A stretch of DNA of 64,000 bases from the NCBI RefSeq assembly GCF_022559585.1, contig NZ_CP087114.1:1992501-2056500 (forward strand), read 5' to 3'. The stretch comes from Bartonella machadoae. Lineage in GTDB: Bacteria > Pseudomonadota > Alphaproteobacteria > Rhizobiales > Rhizobiaceae. Made by a program: the position numbers and the translations under genes. Below the pieces are notes generated by a model, which saw only the letters and a list, made by a program, of their open reading frames with translations, was not told the origin of the DNA and searched no databases. Positions 55,346 to 64,000 of the stretch are shown here, in pieces; position 1 is the stretch's first letter, and each line of letters begins with the position of its first letter.

Positions 55346-56560
55346 ACAATAAATGCGGGGGGCGTTGGTTTCATGCCATTTCAAAAGACAAGAGTGCAAA
55401 AAAGAAAGCCGTGCCATTTTTACGTGACGCGGCTTTCATGTCTCAACTCTCAATGGAGTTATAAGTACATATATACAAAATGTATTATATTGCAAGCTTT
55501 GTATTCGCTTTATAAAAACTTATCCCAAATAATATATATGAAAGCGTTCTTTTAGATCATCACATTTGAATGAAAAAACATGTTAGTTCTGTAATGATTT
55601 AAAACCTCTTCATAACAATGCCCTCATTTTTGAGGTGGTCAATTTGAAAGAAAGCACCTTCTCAAAACGCTTTGTAAAGTTATATCAAGTCAATCAAAAG
55701 CAAGCGTTGGTTTTTAAAGCAATCTCTCATAAAACAAAAAACAGCTATAGAGCTCTCTTTTAAACATCTGCGTTTAATTATGTTATCTCTCAACTTCTCT
55801 CTGCTTATGAAAAAAGGTGCCCTCATTTTTGAGGAGACCCTAATCACTCAATCCAAATTTGGATTAACCTCTTAAAGAACGTTTCAAGTATCTGCATTTG
55901 AACAAGCCCTCATATTCAATTGCGTTTTAACAATGCGATTATGTGATAAAAACGTCTTGTAAAATTTATGAGATGTTATGAATGATAACTGCTTTGCATT
56001 TTATTTGAATGCTCTCATATGTTATAACATTGGCATCATGATTTGCTTTTTATGCTCTGTTTATAGATGGCTATTGTTTATAAAAAATGATCAATTGAAT
56101 CGTGCATAAAAGTGTGGATTCATAGGTGGATTCATATAAAATAAATGCACTTAATATACTGATTTTATTGTGTTTTTCTTCATTATCCTCTTTATCATTA
56201 AAGAGAAACCCAAGCCTCAGGCACAAAAAATGACATGAAAATCCGTAAGGAAATTTCGAGAGCAACCAGCCATTTAAAAAAATGGGACATAGCCTAAAAG
56301 ATAAAAAACACGCACAAAGCACAAATCCTCCGCATTATTTTACAGATAAACGTTTTTACGCTTTTACGCTTTTACATCATTACAGAATAAAGCCAAACGA
56401 AACCCCCATACCACCATCCCGTGCTGCTCTATCAACACTGGTCTGTCAATAATCTGATTGCTCGTCTATCAGATTCCCCTGCTGATTATTTCATACGGCT
56501 ATCCCACACTTCAACGAATAGTGTTTCATCAAACACGCTAGGTAAGCTCTGATCTACAAT
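55346..56560. other. 1.2-kb region after the beta-solenoid array, no supported gene
   Basis: AT-rich. It holds two identical CCTCATTTTTGAGG palindromes (55622-55635 and 55821-55834), each after GC(C) and before T/AGG. No frame with coding support was found. The last part begins the conserved upstream block of the first leader-RNA/regulator unit. Confidence 0.4.
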
Positions 56561-56774
56561 TCGACTTCAAAAAGCAAACATTTCTCTGCGGAATAAAGCT
56601 TCCACCCCGCACCGATTTTAAACTATAATCCAACCTGTTAGCCAGTAAATTCCCCTACTAACATCAGATTACCTCCCCTCAAACAACCCTATTTTACGGC
56701 ATAACAGAGTAAGAAATATTGTAATTTTTCTTGCCAATCTCCTGAAACTACTCTATTGATGGGCTTGTGTTTTT

Positions 56775-56980
56775 GATCGTCCACGCAACGGTCAAATAGG
56801 GAGTTGAAGACCCGAAAACTCGTACATAAATTTATCCCGCTTTGCGGATATCCCGGAATTCCGGGAGTTTTTGCTATGTCCAGGTGCCATGAGTACTAAA
56901 AGCAAAAAGCTGATTCGAGTTCAGTATTTTCAACCTCCCGGAATACCAATGCGAGGGCGCTCGCAACCGGAGGGGGGCTT
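56775..56980 (+). ncRNA. Brt-type leader RNA, copy 1
   Basis: About 206 bases directly before an XRE regulator gene, conserved in four units here. The segment ATTCCGGGAG can pair upstream (CCCGG/CCGGG hairpin followed by AGTTTTT, terminator-like) or downstream with CTCCCGGAAT; these pairings exclude each other. TTTTTGCT/AGCAAAAA, GTGC/GTAC (with one G-U) and GCGAG/CTCGC stems are further elements. The arrangement matches the Brt RNAs described upstream of trp genes in Bartonella henselae, which act on virulence-factor expression. Here copy 1 has CCCGGAATTCCGGG, a full palindrome. Confidence 0.78.
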
Positions 56981-56983
56981 TAA

Positions 56984-57355
56984 GTGCAAACCAAAAATCC
57001 ACATTTTATCGACATATTGATAGGTAAAAGAATCCGCCATAGACGCATTTCAATGGGGCTTTCTCAAAAGGAATTAGGAAACCATTGTGGTGTCAGTTTC
57101 CAACAAATCCAAAAATACGAAAAAGGCTTCAATCGCGTAAGCGCAGGATGTTTACTAGAAATCGCTCAAAAATTAGAAGTTCCCATGAGTTTTTTTTATG
57201 CCGATATTGTAACAAAAGAAGATATTGCGACCAAAGAAAATACCTCATACCATAATCAAGAAACCTACAGCGAAACAGAACAGGCTCTTGTAAAAAACTT
57301 TAGAGAGCTCAAAGCGAAAAAACAAAAAGCAATCTTGTGGTTGATTTCTAATTAG
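56984..57355 (+). CDS. XRE-family regulator (Trp-type), copy 1
   Basis: 123 aa starting at GTG 56984, with a very strong GGAGGGGGG site. A helix-turn-helix (IGKRIRHRRISMGLSQKELG, then VSFQQIQKYEKGFNRVSAG) is followed by a linker and a C-terminal segment ending KKQKAILWLISN. This is the DNA-binding protein that follows each Brt RNA in Bartonella. Translation start lies at the foot of the leader's last hairpin. Intact copy. Confidence 0.88.
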   Translation: MQTKNPHFIDILIGKRIRHRRISMGLSQKELGNHCGVSFQQIQKYEKGFNRVSAGCLLEIAQKLEVPMSFFYADIVTKEDIATKENTSYHNQETYSETEQALVKNFRELKAKKQKAILWLISN

Positions 57356-57778
57356 ACAAAAGAGCACTCATCAATATTATTTGCCAATACCCCCACCCCC
57401 CCTTTAAATATAAGCTTCAGATCACGACACCTCAAAGAAGGTTGTCTCATCAGATAAGACGGATAAGCCCTGCCCTAAAATATTCCCCACATACTCTTCT
57501 CCAGTCAACGCACTTAACACCCCTCTTCATCCCAGTTTTCCCCTCTCCACTCACAAATGCGTTCCCCTAGTTCTCTGACCACATTGCACACCATTGAATA
57601 AAGCTTCCACCCCGCACCGATTTTAAACTATAATCTAACCTGTTAGCCAGTAAATTCCTCTACTAACATCAGATTACCGCCCCTCAAACAACCCTATTTT
57701 ACGGTATAACAGAGTAAGAAATATTGTAATTTTTCTTGTCACTCTCCTGAAACTACTTTACACCTTAAAGGTAATTTT

Positions 57779-57982
57779 GGTCGTCCACGCAGCGATCAAG
57801 AGGGACAACAAGCCCTAAATCCGAGCGTACAATTGAACCCACTCTTGTGGGCGTCCCGGGATTCCGGGAGTTTTTGCTATGTCCAGGTGCCACAAGCACT
57901 AAAAGCAAAAAGCTGACTAGGGTTCAGTACTTTTAACTCCCGGAATACCAATGCGAGGGCGCTCGCAACCGGAGGGGGGCTT
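57779..57982 (+). ncRNA. Brt-type leader RNA, copy 2
   Basis: Same elements as copy 1 with CCCGGGATTCCGGGAG and CTCCCGGAAT, and GCGAGGGCGCTCGC before the ribosome site. The regulator after it is broken, but the leader structure is complete. Confidence 0.78.
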
Positions 57983-57985
57983 TAA

Positions 57986-58336
57986 GTGCAAACCAAAAAT
58001 CCACATTTTATCGACATGTTGATAGGTAAAAGAATCCGCCATAGACGCATTTCAATGGGGCTTTCTCAAAAGGAATTAGGAAGCCATTGTGGTGTCAGTT
58101 TCCAACAAATCCAAAAATACGAAAAAGGCTTCAATCGCGTAAGCGCAGGATGTTTACTAGAAATCGCTCAAAAATGAGAAGTTCCCATGAGCTTTTTTTA
58201 TGCCGATATTGTAACAAAAGAAGATATTGCGACAAAAGAAAATACCTCATACCATAATCAAGAAACCTACAGCGAAACAGAACAGGCTCTTGTAAAAAAC
58301 TTTAGAGAGCTCAAAGCGAAAAAACAAACGGTATAA
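57986..58336 (+). pseudogene. XRE regulator copy 2, interrupted by a nonsense codon
   Basis: The frame matches the intact copies, but a T-to-G change turns the Leu codon after AQK into TGA (58175-58177), leaving only the helix-turn-helix part (63 residues). Downstream, the frame continues to KAKKQTV and a stop at 58336, where the intact copies read KKQKAILWLIS, so the 3' end is also altered. The truncated peptide could still bind DNA. Confidence 0.85.
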
Positions 58337-58405
58337 CAGAATAAGAAATATTGTAATTTTTCTTGCCACTCTCCTGAAACTACTTTACACCTTAAAGGTA
58401 ATTTT

Positions 58406-58610
58406 GGTCGTCCACGCAACGGTCAAATAGGGAGTTGAAAACCCGAAAACTCGTACATAAATTTATCTCGCTTTGCGGGTATCCCGGGATTCCGGGAGTT
58501 TTTGCTATGTCCAGGTGCCACAAGCACTAAAAGCAAAAAGCTGACTAGGGTTCAGTACTTTTAACTCCCGGAATACCAATGCGAGGGCGCTCGCAACCGG
58601 AGGGGGGCTT
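58406..58610 (+). ncRNA. Brt-type leader RNA, copy 3
   Basis: Complete leader with the same pairing options as copies 1, 2 and 4. The 5' part (CAAATAGGGAGTTGAA, then CTCGTACATAAATTTATC) is closer to copy 1, and the 3' part closer to copies 2 and 4, so the copies appear to have recombined. Confidence 0.78.
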
Positions 58611-58613
58611 TAA

Positions 58614-58985
58614 GTGCAAACCAAAAATCCACATTTTATCGACATGTTGATAGGTAAAAGAATCCGCCATAGACGTATTTCAATGGGGCTTTCTCAAAAG
58701 GAATTAGGAAGCCATTGTGGTGTCAGTTTCCAACAAATCCAAAAATACGAAAAAGGCTTCAATCGCGTAAGCGCAGGATGTTTACTAGAAATCGCTCAAA
58801 AACGAGAAGTTCCCATGAGCTTTTTTTATGCCGATATTGTAACAAAAGAAGATATTGCGACAAAAGAAAATGCCTCATACCATAATCAAGAAACCTACAG
58901 CGAAAAAGAACAGGCTCTTGTAAAAAACTTTAGAGAGCTCAAAGCGAAAAAACAAAAAGCAATCTTGTGGTTGATTTCTGATTAG
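58614..58985 (+). CDS. XRE-family regulator (Trp-type), copy 3
   Basis: 123 aa from GTG 58614. Identical to copy 1 in the helix-turn-helix, apart from single differences. It has AQKREVPMSFF where others have AQKLEVP, and the acidic repeat ENASYHNQETYSEKEQ. Intact. Confidence 0.88.
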   Translation: MQTKNPHFIDMLIGKRIRHRRISMGLSQKELGSHCGVSFQQIQKYEKGFNRVSAGCLLEIAQKREVPMSFFYADIVTKEDIATKENASYHNQETYSEKEQALVKNFRELKAKKQKAILWLISD

Positions 58986-59199
58986 GCAAAAAAGCACTCA
59001 TCAATATTATTTGCCAATATCCCCCTCTACCGAAAGCCTTGCCCGCCTGATACCACCACATCTCAAAAAATGGTTTACGGCACCAATTTATGACATCATA
59101 GGATAACAAACACCAAACCTTTGGAAGAACCCCACCACTTTCACAAAATCTTATCAGAAGATCTCATCTGTTCTAAACGCACAATTCCGATTGTGTCAT

Positions 59200-59330
59200 T
59201 GAGCTTTTTTTATGCCGATATTGTAACAAAAGAAGATACCTCATACCATAATCAAGAAACCTACAGCGAAACAGAACAGGCTCTTGTAAAAAACTTTAGA
59301 GAGCTCAAAGCGAAAAAACAAACGGTATAA
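59200..59330 (+). pseudogene. XRE regulator C-terminal fragment
   Basis: Only the last third is present (FYADIVTKEDTSYHNQETYS to KAKKQTV, stop 59330), joined to an unrelated upstream sequence that is repeated at 60009-60191. It carries a small deletion (VTKEDIATKENTS to VTKEDTS). No leader precedes it. Confidence 0.8.
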
Positions 59331-59399
59331 CAGAATAAGAAATATTTTAATTTTTCTTGCCAATCTCCTGAAACTACTTTACACCTTAAAGGTAATTTT

Positions 59400-59602
59400 G
59401 GTCGTCCACGCAGCGATCAAGAGGGATTAAAGGTCCTAAATCCGAGCGTACAATTGAACCCACTCTTGTGGGCGTCCCGGGATTCCGGGAGTTTTTGCTA
59501 TGTCCAGGTGCCACAAGCACTAAAAGCAAAAAGCTGACTCGGATTCAGTACCTTTAACTCCCGGAATACCAATGCGAGGGCGCTCGCAACCGGAGGGGGC
59601 TT
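59400..59602 (+). ncRNA. Brt-type leader RNA, copy 4
   Basis: Complete leader: hairpin at 59476-59489, alternative pairing segment 59482-59491 with 59558-59567, TTTTTGCT at 59492-59499 with AGCAAAAA at 59525-59532. One G is lost from the ribosome site (GGAGGGGG). Confidence 0.78.
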
Positions 59603-59605
59603 TAA

Positions 59606-59977
59606 GTGCAAACCAAAAATCCACATTTTATCGACATGTTGATAGGTAAAAGAATCCGCCATAGACGTATTTCAATGGGGCTTTCTCAAAAGGAATTAGG
59701 AAACCATTGTGGTGTCAGTTTCCAACAAATCCAAAAATACGAAAAAGGCTTCAATCGTGTAAGCGCAGGATGTTTACTAGAAATCGCTCAAAAATTAGAA
59801 GTTCCCATGAGCTTTTTTTATGCCGATATTGTAACAAAAGAAGATATTGCGACAAAAGAAAATACCTCACACCATAATCAAGAAACTTATAGCGAAAAAG
59901 AACAGGCTCTTGTAAAAAACTTTAGAGAGCTCAAAGCGAAAAAACAAAAAGCAGTTCTGTGGTTGATTTCTGATTAG
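59606..59977 (+). CDS. XRE-family regulator (Trp-type), copy 4
   Basis: 123 aa from GTG 59606, nearly identical to copies 1 and 3, with small changes (ENTSHHNQETYSEKEQ, KKQKAVLWLISD). The helix-turn-helix is unchanged, so all copies should recognise the same operator. It closes the array. Confidence 0.88.
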   Translation: MQTKNPHFIDMLIGKRIRHRRISMGLSQKELGNHCGVSFQQIQKYEKGFNRVSAGCLLEIAQKLEVPMSFFYADIVTKEDIATKENTSHHNQETYSEKEQALVKNFRELKAKKQKAVLWLISD

Positions 59978-60184
59978 GCAAAAGAGCACTCATCAATATT
60001 ATTTGCCAATATCCCCCTCTACCGAAAGCCTTGCCCGCCTGATACCACCACATCTCAAAAAATGGTTTACGGCACCAATTTATGACATCATAGGATAACA
60101 AACACCAAACCTTTGGAAGAACCCCACCACTTTCACAAAATCTTATCAGAAGGTCTCATCTGTTCTAAACGCACAATTCCGATT

Positions 60185-60199
60185 GTGTCATTATGACAC
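60185..60199. promoter_or_regulatory. Perfect 15-bp palindrome, right copy
   Basis: GTGTCATTATGACAC, counterpart of 39268-39282. It lies in a direct repeat (60165-60233) with ACAATTCCGATTGT just before it, itself an imperfect dyad. A truncated third copy (CACAATTCCGATTGTGTCAT) ends at about 59200. Confidence 0.5.
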
Positions 60200-60511
60200 T
60201 CATTTAGATTGACCTTGTTAACTTTTTATATTCTTCTTTCCCTTATCTCTTTATCATTATCTCCCTCTTTATTTTATTATCCCCCTCTTTATCTTACTAT
60301 CCCCCTTTTTATCTTACTATCCCCCTTTTTATCTTACTATTACTGCGCAGCCTTTCGTGACATTTACATTTTTAAAGGGCGTCATTTTAAGACGGCCCTT
60401 TTAAAGAGCCATCATTTTCAAACAGTCTTTTTCGAAGCCCTTCCTTTTCATTCCTTTCAAGACTCTTGTTCATTCTTTTCTAGATTCTTGGGGTTCTTTT
60501 TTCTCTGTGTC
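60200..60511. other. Pyrimidine-rich region after the right palindrome
   Basis: About 310 bases with a 20-bp direct repeat (ATCTTACTATCCCCCTTTTT, about three copies at 60290-60345). No gene. A similar pyrimidine-rich tract precedes the left palindrome (39170-39240). Confidence 0.5.
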
Positions 60512-63091
60512 TTATTTGCTAGGAAGGAATACCAACTTCTCTCCTTCTTTGGCAATTTTCACGGTTGATTCATCGTGAATTTTTCCAAATAAGATCTTTT
60601 CCGCGAGCGGATCTTGTATTTCTTTTTGGATAATGCGTTTGAGGGGACGTGCACCATAAAGGGGATCATAACCTTTATCAGCAAGGAATTGTCGTACTTC
60701 TGGTTCAATCTGCAACGTTATTTTGCGTTCATTGAGCAAATTTTGCAAATGTTGTATCTGAATATCAACGATTGCCTCCATATCGTGACGTTGCAACCTT
60801 TGAAAGAGAATAATCTCATCAATACGATTGAGAAATTCAGGACGAAAAGCAGCCTTTACCACATTCATAACATCATTTTTTGCCTGATCTGTTGATTGCC
60901 CTTCAGGCAGAGCGGTTAAAAACTCAGCCCCAAGATTTGAGGTCATAATCAACAAGGTATTGCGAAAATCCACAGTCCGTCCTTGACTATCGGTCAAGCG
61001 CCCCTCATCCAAGACCTGGAGCAAGAGATTAAAAATATCAGGATGGGCTTTTTCAATTTCATCAAAGAGAATGACCTGATAAGGTCTTCTGCGAACCGCT
61101 TCGGTAAGCACTCCTCCTTCTTCATATCCGACATATCCAGGCGGTGCACCAATCAAACGTGCTCCAGCGTGCTTTTCCATATATTCAGACATATCAATGC
61201 GCAACATGGCATTGGAATCTTGGAAAAGAAACGCTGCGAGAGCTTTGGTTAATTCGGTTTTTCCCACACCGGTAGGTCCCAAAAACATGAAAGAACCGAG
61301 AGGGCGATTGGGGTCTTGCAGCCCCGCGCGTGCACGCCGTACAGCACGAGCGATAGCTTGCACAGCTTCTCTCTGCCCAACCACACGGGTACTAATTTCA
61401 TCTTCCATCCGCAACAGTGCTTCTCGTTCTGCTTCAAGCATCCGATCAACGGGAATTCCCGTCCAGCGTGAAACAATCCGCGCGATATGTTCAGCCGTAA
61501 CGGTTTCTTCCACCAAATGATTTTGTTGATCATCATTTTCCGCCATACTCAATTGTTTTTCGAGCTGCGGAATAACACTATAGGCTAATTCTCCAGCGCG
61601 TTGGAATTGACCATCACGTTGTGCTATCGCCAAAGCATTGCGTGCTTCTTCCAACTGTTTTTTCAAATCGGCGGCATGCCCTAATTTTTGTTTTTCAGCC
61701 TGCCAAGCGGTTGTCATTTCCGCAGACTGCTGTTCCAATATTTTCAGTTCATCCTGCACGGATTGCAAACGTGTTTTTGCCGTTGGCTCCACATCTGTTT
61801 TCAAAGCTTCGCGTTCAATTTTCAACTGTAAGATACGCCGATCAAGGGCGTCGAGTTCTTCCGGTTTTGAATCGACCTGCATGCGCAAGCGTGCGGCTGC
61901 TTCATCAATAAGATCAATGGCTTTATCAGGTAAGAAGCGATCCGTAATATAACGGTTAGACAACCTTGCCGCCGCAACCAAAGCACTATCCGCCAAGCGC
62001 ACTTTGTGATGTTGTTCGTATTTTTCTTTGATACCGCGCAAAATAGAGATTGTATCCTCCAGCGTTGGTTCCGGCACAAAGACAGGCTGGAAACGGCGAG
62101 CAAGAGCGGCATCTTTTTCCACATATTTGCGATATTCATCAAGTGTGGTTGCGCCCACACAATGGAGTTCACCACGCGCTAAAGCAGGTTTAAGCAAGTT
62201 AGAAGCATCCATAGGACCATCGGATTTTCCAGCACCAACGAGATTATGCAATTCATCAATAAACAGAATGATCTGTCCATTTTCAGCTTGCACCTCAGCC
62301 AGCACGGCTTTAAGGCGTTCTTCAAATTCTCCGCGATATTTTGCCCCCGCAATAAGCGCACCCATATCAAGGGCATAGAGCTGCTTATCGCGCAAAGTTT
62401 CTGGTACATCACCATTGACAATACGCAAAGCCAAACCTTCAACGATAGCGGTTTTTCCCACCCCAGGCTCACCGATCAATACGGGATTATTTTTGGTGCG
62501 CCGTGAAAGCACTTGAATGGTACGACGAATTTCTTCTTCTCGGCCAATGACGGGGTCCAATTTTCCTTCGCGAGCGTCTTTTGTCAAATCGCGGGCATAT
62601 TTTTTCAAAGCCTCATATTGGCTTTCCGCATGGGGGCTTGTTGCGGTTTTTCCCTTACGCAAATCATTAATGACTTGATTAAGCGCTTGAGGGGTAAGCC
62701 CCCCCTTTGTTAAAATATCAGCAGTTTTAGCAGATTTTTCCATAAGCAGCGCTTGCAGCATCCGCTCCACAGTTACAAACTGATCACCAGCCTTTTGTGC
62801 CACATCTTCCGCCATGGTAAAAACCTTTGCCAATGGCTGCGATAAATATAGCTGCCCATTTCCGCCTTGCACTTTTGGCAAAGCCTCTAGAGATTCTTTG
62901 AGTGCCTTTTGAATGAGAGAGAGATCACCACCGGCTCTTTGAATGAGAGACGCCGCCAACCCTTGCGGATCCTCTAACAACACTTTGAGGAAATGTTCCG
63001 GCAAAAACTGTTGATGGTCAGAAGAGAGAGCATTATTTTGTGCTGTTTGCAAAAAGCCCTGTAACCGTTCACTATATTTTTCCAAATTCAT
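60512..63091 (-). CDS. clpB: ATP-dependent disaggregase ClpB
   Basis: 859 aa, normal for ClpB. N-terminal Clp-N domain (about 1-150), first AAA domain with [15 protein letters not shown] and a Walker B FIDELHN, coiled-coil middle domain (about 410-530), and second AAA domain with [15 protein letters not shown] and [14 protein letters not shown]. It is a hexameric chaperone that rescues aggregated proteins with DnaK. AAGGA lies 7 bases before ATG 63091. In Rhizobiales clpB is often close to prmC and DUF4167; here 41 kb of mobile DNA separates it from the DUF4167 gene. Confidence 0.97.
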   Translation of the reverse strand: MNLEKYSERLQGFLQTAQNNALSSDHQQFLPEHFLKVLLEDPQGLAASLIQRAGGDLSLIQKALKESLEALPKVQGGNGQLYLSQPLAKVFTMAEDVAQKAGDQFVTVERMLQALLMEKSAKTADILTKGGLTPQALNQVINDLRKGKTATSPHAESQYEALKKYARDLTKDAREGKLDPVIGREEEIRRTIQVLSRRTKNNPVLIGEPGVGKTAIVEGLALRIVNGDVPETLRDKQLYALDMGALIAGAKYRGEFEERLKAVLAEVQAENGQIILFIDELHNLVGAGKSDGPMDASNLLKPALARGELHCVGATTLDEYRKYVEKDAALARRFQPVFVPEPTLEDTISILRGIKEKYEQHHKVRLADSALVAAARLSNRYITDRFLPDKAIDLIDEAAARLRMQVDSKPEELDALDRRILQLKIEREALKTDVEPTAKTRLQSVQDELKILEQQSAEMTTAWQAEKQKLGHAADLKKQLEEARNALAIAQRDGQFQRAGELAYSVIPQLEKQLSMAENDDQQNHLVEETVTAEHIARIVSRWTGIPVDRMLEAEREALLRMEDEISTRVVGQREAVQAIARAVRRARAGLQDPNRPLGSFMFLGPTGVGKTELTKALAAFLFQDSNAMLRIDMSEYMEKHAGARLIGAPPGYVGYEEGGVLTEAVRRRPYQVILFDEIEKAHPDIFNLLLQVLDEGRLTDSQGRTVDFRNTLLIMTSNLGAEFLTALPEGQSTDQAKNDVMNVVKAAFRPEFLNRIDEIILFQRLQRHDMEAIVDIQIQHLQNLLNERKITLQIEPEVRQFLADKGYDPLYGARPLKRIIQKEIQDPLAEKILFGKIHDESTVKIAKEGEKLVFLPSK

Positions 63092-63444
63092 TTTTTTTCC
63101 TTACCCTAACCACCACACTTTATGCCCCAAGCCACCCGCTAAGGACCACCCAAACCATGCAAACACCCGAAACGAAGCAGCATGAAGAAAGGCTCTCGTC
63201 TTTCATTTAAGTCTTTAAAACGCATATGGGTTCTCACAAGCTCCATAGCAAGAGGGCAACGCGAATAGATTCTCATTTTTCAATAAAACCGGTGCTTTTC
63301 TACTCTGTGCCTATGTGCTCCTCACTCACCCCACCGCAAGGCACCCCCTTTCAAACATCCTCATGAAGCATACAACCACACCGCGAGAAAGAAAGTAGAA
63401 ACACCTCTTTCCCATTATGTCCTTTCCATTGTTCCCTACCATCT
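63092..63444. other. clpB upstream region, no gene seen
   Basis: About 350 bases. It should hold the clpB promoter; no sigma-32 or CIRCE element was recognised. CCACCGC/AACACC-type low complexity occurs. No coding frame is supported. Confidence 0.4.
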
Positions 63445-63655
63445 TTACACTTATGAAGGTGCAAACTGGCACCATCTACGCTTTACCGGTCGCCAATGTT
63501 GCCACAGCCCTTGGTCTTTAGATGACGATTCATAACAGGTATTTTTACGCCTTTTGTAATCCACACTTTAACCCCACTTGTGGTGTGCAAGGAGATGGTT
63601 TGATTCATTCAACATCAGCAGATTTGAAATGATAAATTATCATTATAAATCAATG
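63445..63655 (-). pseudogene. Inverted integrase 5' remnant with leader
   Basis: On the minus strand this reads, from the leader (GATTTATAATGATAATTTATC at about 63648) to the start region (CAACATTGGCGACCGGTAAA, then TTTGCACCTTCATAAGTGTA). It is homologous to the integrase at 40966, and is cut after about 35 codons. It is the only relic in inverted orientation. Confidence 0.78.
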
Positions 63656-63807
63656 TGTTATTTCACTAAGAAAACAATATCTTACACCATATTCTTTAGC
63701 ATAAAAATCTTTCTATAAATAAGGTATTTATCATTTTGTATCTTAACAAATAGCAAAGATATGTTTATGCACTTCCATTACTTTATGGGACTCTAAAGAG
63801 GCTAAAT

Positions 63808-64000
63808 ATGCAGCGTATGAAAAGCGTGCTCTTAATATTTCTAGTTTTTCTCCTCAGTCAACCAAGCTATGCACTTTCTTCTGATAGAATGGCTACGATA
63901 GAACACATATGGCCTAACAAGATGCTTTTTGATCATCTCTCTTTCTTTCAGCAAATAACGCATGCGAGTGATTCTCGTTCCACCTATTTTTGGGGCAACC
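63808..64000 (+). CDS. Secreted protein, 5' end only (cut by window edge)
   Basis: The first 64 codons are visible. A typical signal peptide (MQRMKSVLLIFLVFLLSQPS, then YALSS) precedes a mature part (IEHIWPNKMLFDHLSFFQQ). AAAGAGG lies just before ATG 63808. The frame is open to the end of the window. I do not recognise the family. Confidence 0.65.
   Translation, partial: MQRMKSVLLIFLVFLLSQPSYALSSDRMATIEHIWPNKMLFDHLSFFQQITHASDSRSTYFWGN

Noticed and set aside
60209..60568. Plus-strand hydrophobic frame of 119 codons before clpB
   Set aside because: It reflects the pyrimidine-rich repeats (Leu, Ser, Phe and Tyr codons) and overlaps the clpB 3' end on the other strand.

Overview
The window looks like a chromosome segment of an alphaproteobacterium of the genus Bartonella, most likely a rodent-associated, repeat-rich lineage. 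The evidence is the AT-rich base composition, a PhyR/NepR/EcfG stress locus, a Bartonella-type autotransporter, tandem leader-RNA plus XRE-regulator pairs matching the described Brt/Trp system, and an 11-gene podovirus-like cluster whose size and order fit the Bartonella gene transfer agent (BaGTA, bgt) locus. No rRNA, tRNA or CRISPR array was seen.

Layout. 0.2-10.8 kb: core genes. These are an M23 peptidase, a secreted metallophosphoesterase, and the general stress response module (sensor kinase, EcfG sigma factor, anti-sigma NepR, then divergent PhyR and a second HWE kinase). A 0.7-kb array of 13-bp repeats and two small envelope-type genes follow. 10.8-18.9 kb: a scarred region with integrase remnants, repeated copies of the 3' end of a DUF4167 gene, a frameshifted autotransporter with a duplicated barrel terminus, and the DUF4167 gene itself. 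19.7-23.3 kb: fdhE, an integrase pseudogene and two small genes. 24.3-38.0 kb (minus strand): the GTA/prophage-like cluster of small terminase, large terminase, portal, scaffold, N4-gp56-type capsid, adaptor, P22 gp10-like protein, acetyltransferase-like protein, S74-chaperone protein, tail-collar protein and coiled-coil protein. It is interrupted by minisatellites and partial gene copies.

39.2-60.2 kb: a likely integrative element bounded by about 65-bp direct repeats. It carries a P4-type integrase, an AlpA-like regulator, a decayed primase, a DUF3987 protein, and a 1653-aa single-chain type ISP restriction-modification enzyme between long inverted repeats with iteron-like GACAAAA motifs. 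Next come five tandem YdcK-like beta-solenoid genes with a structured leader and GC-rich intergenic hairpins, then four leader-RNA/XRE units (three intact regulators, one nonsense copy) and one extra fragment. 60.5-64 kb: clpB, another integrase remnant, and the start of a secreted protein cut by the window edge.

A theme runs through the window. The 3' ends of many genes (kinase, autotransporter barrel, DUF4167, gp10-like protein, adaptor, portal, small terminase) are copied immediately downstream in decayed form. This suggests a recurrent duplication process rather than isolated events. All functional assignments are from reading the sequence; no database search was run.
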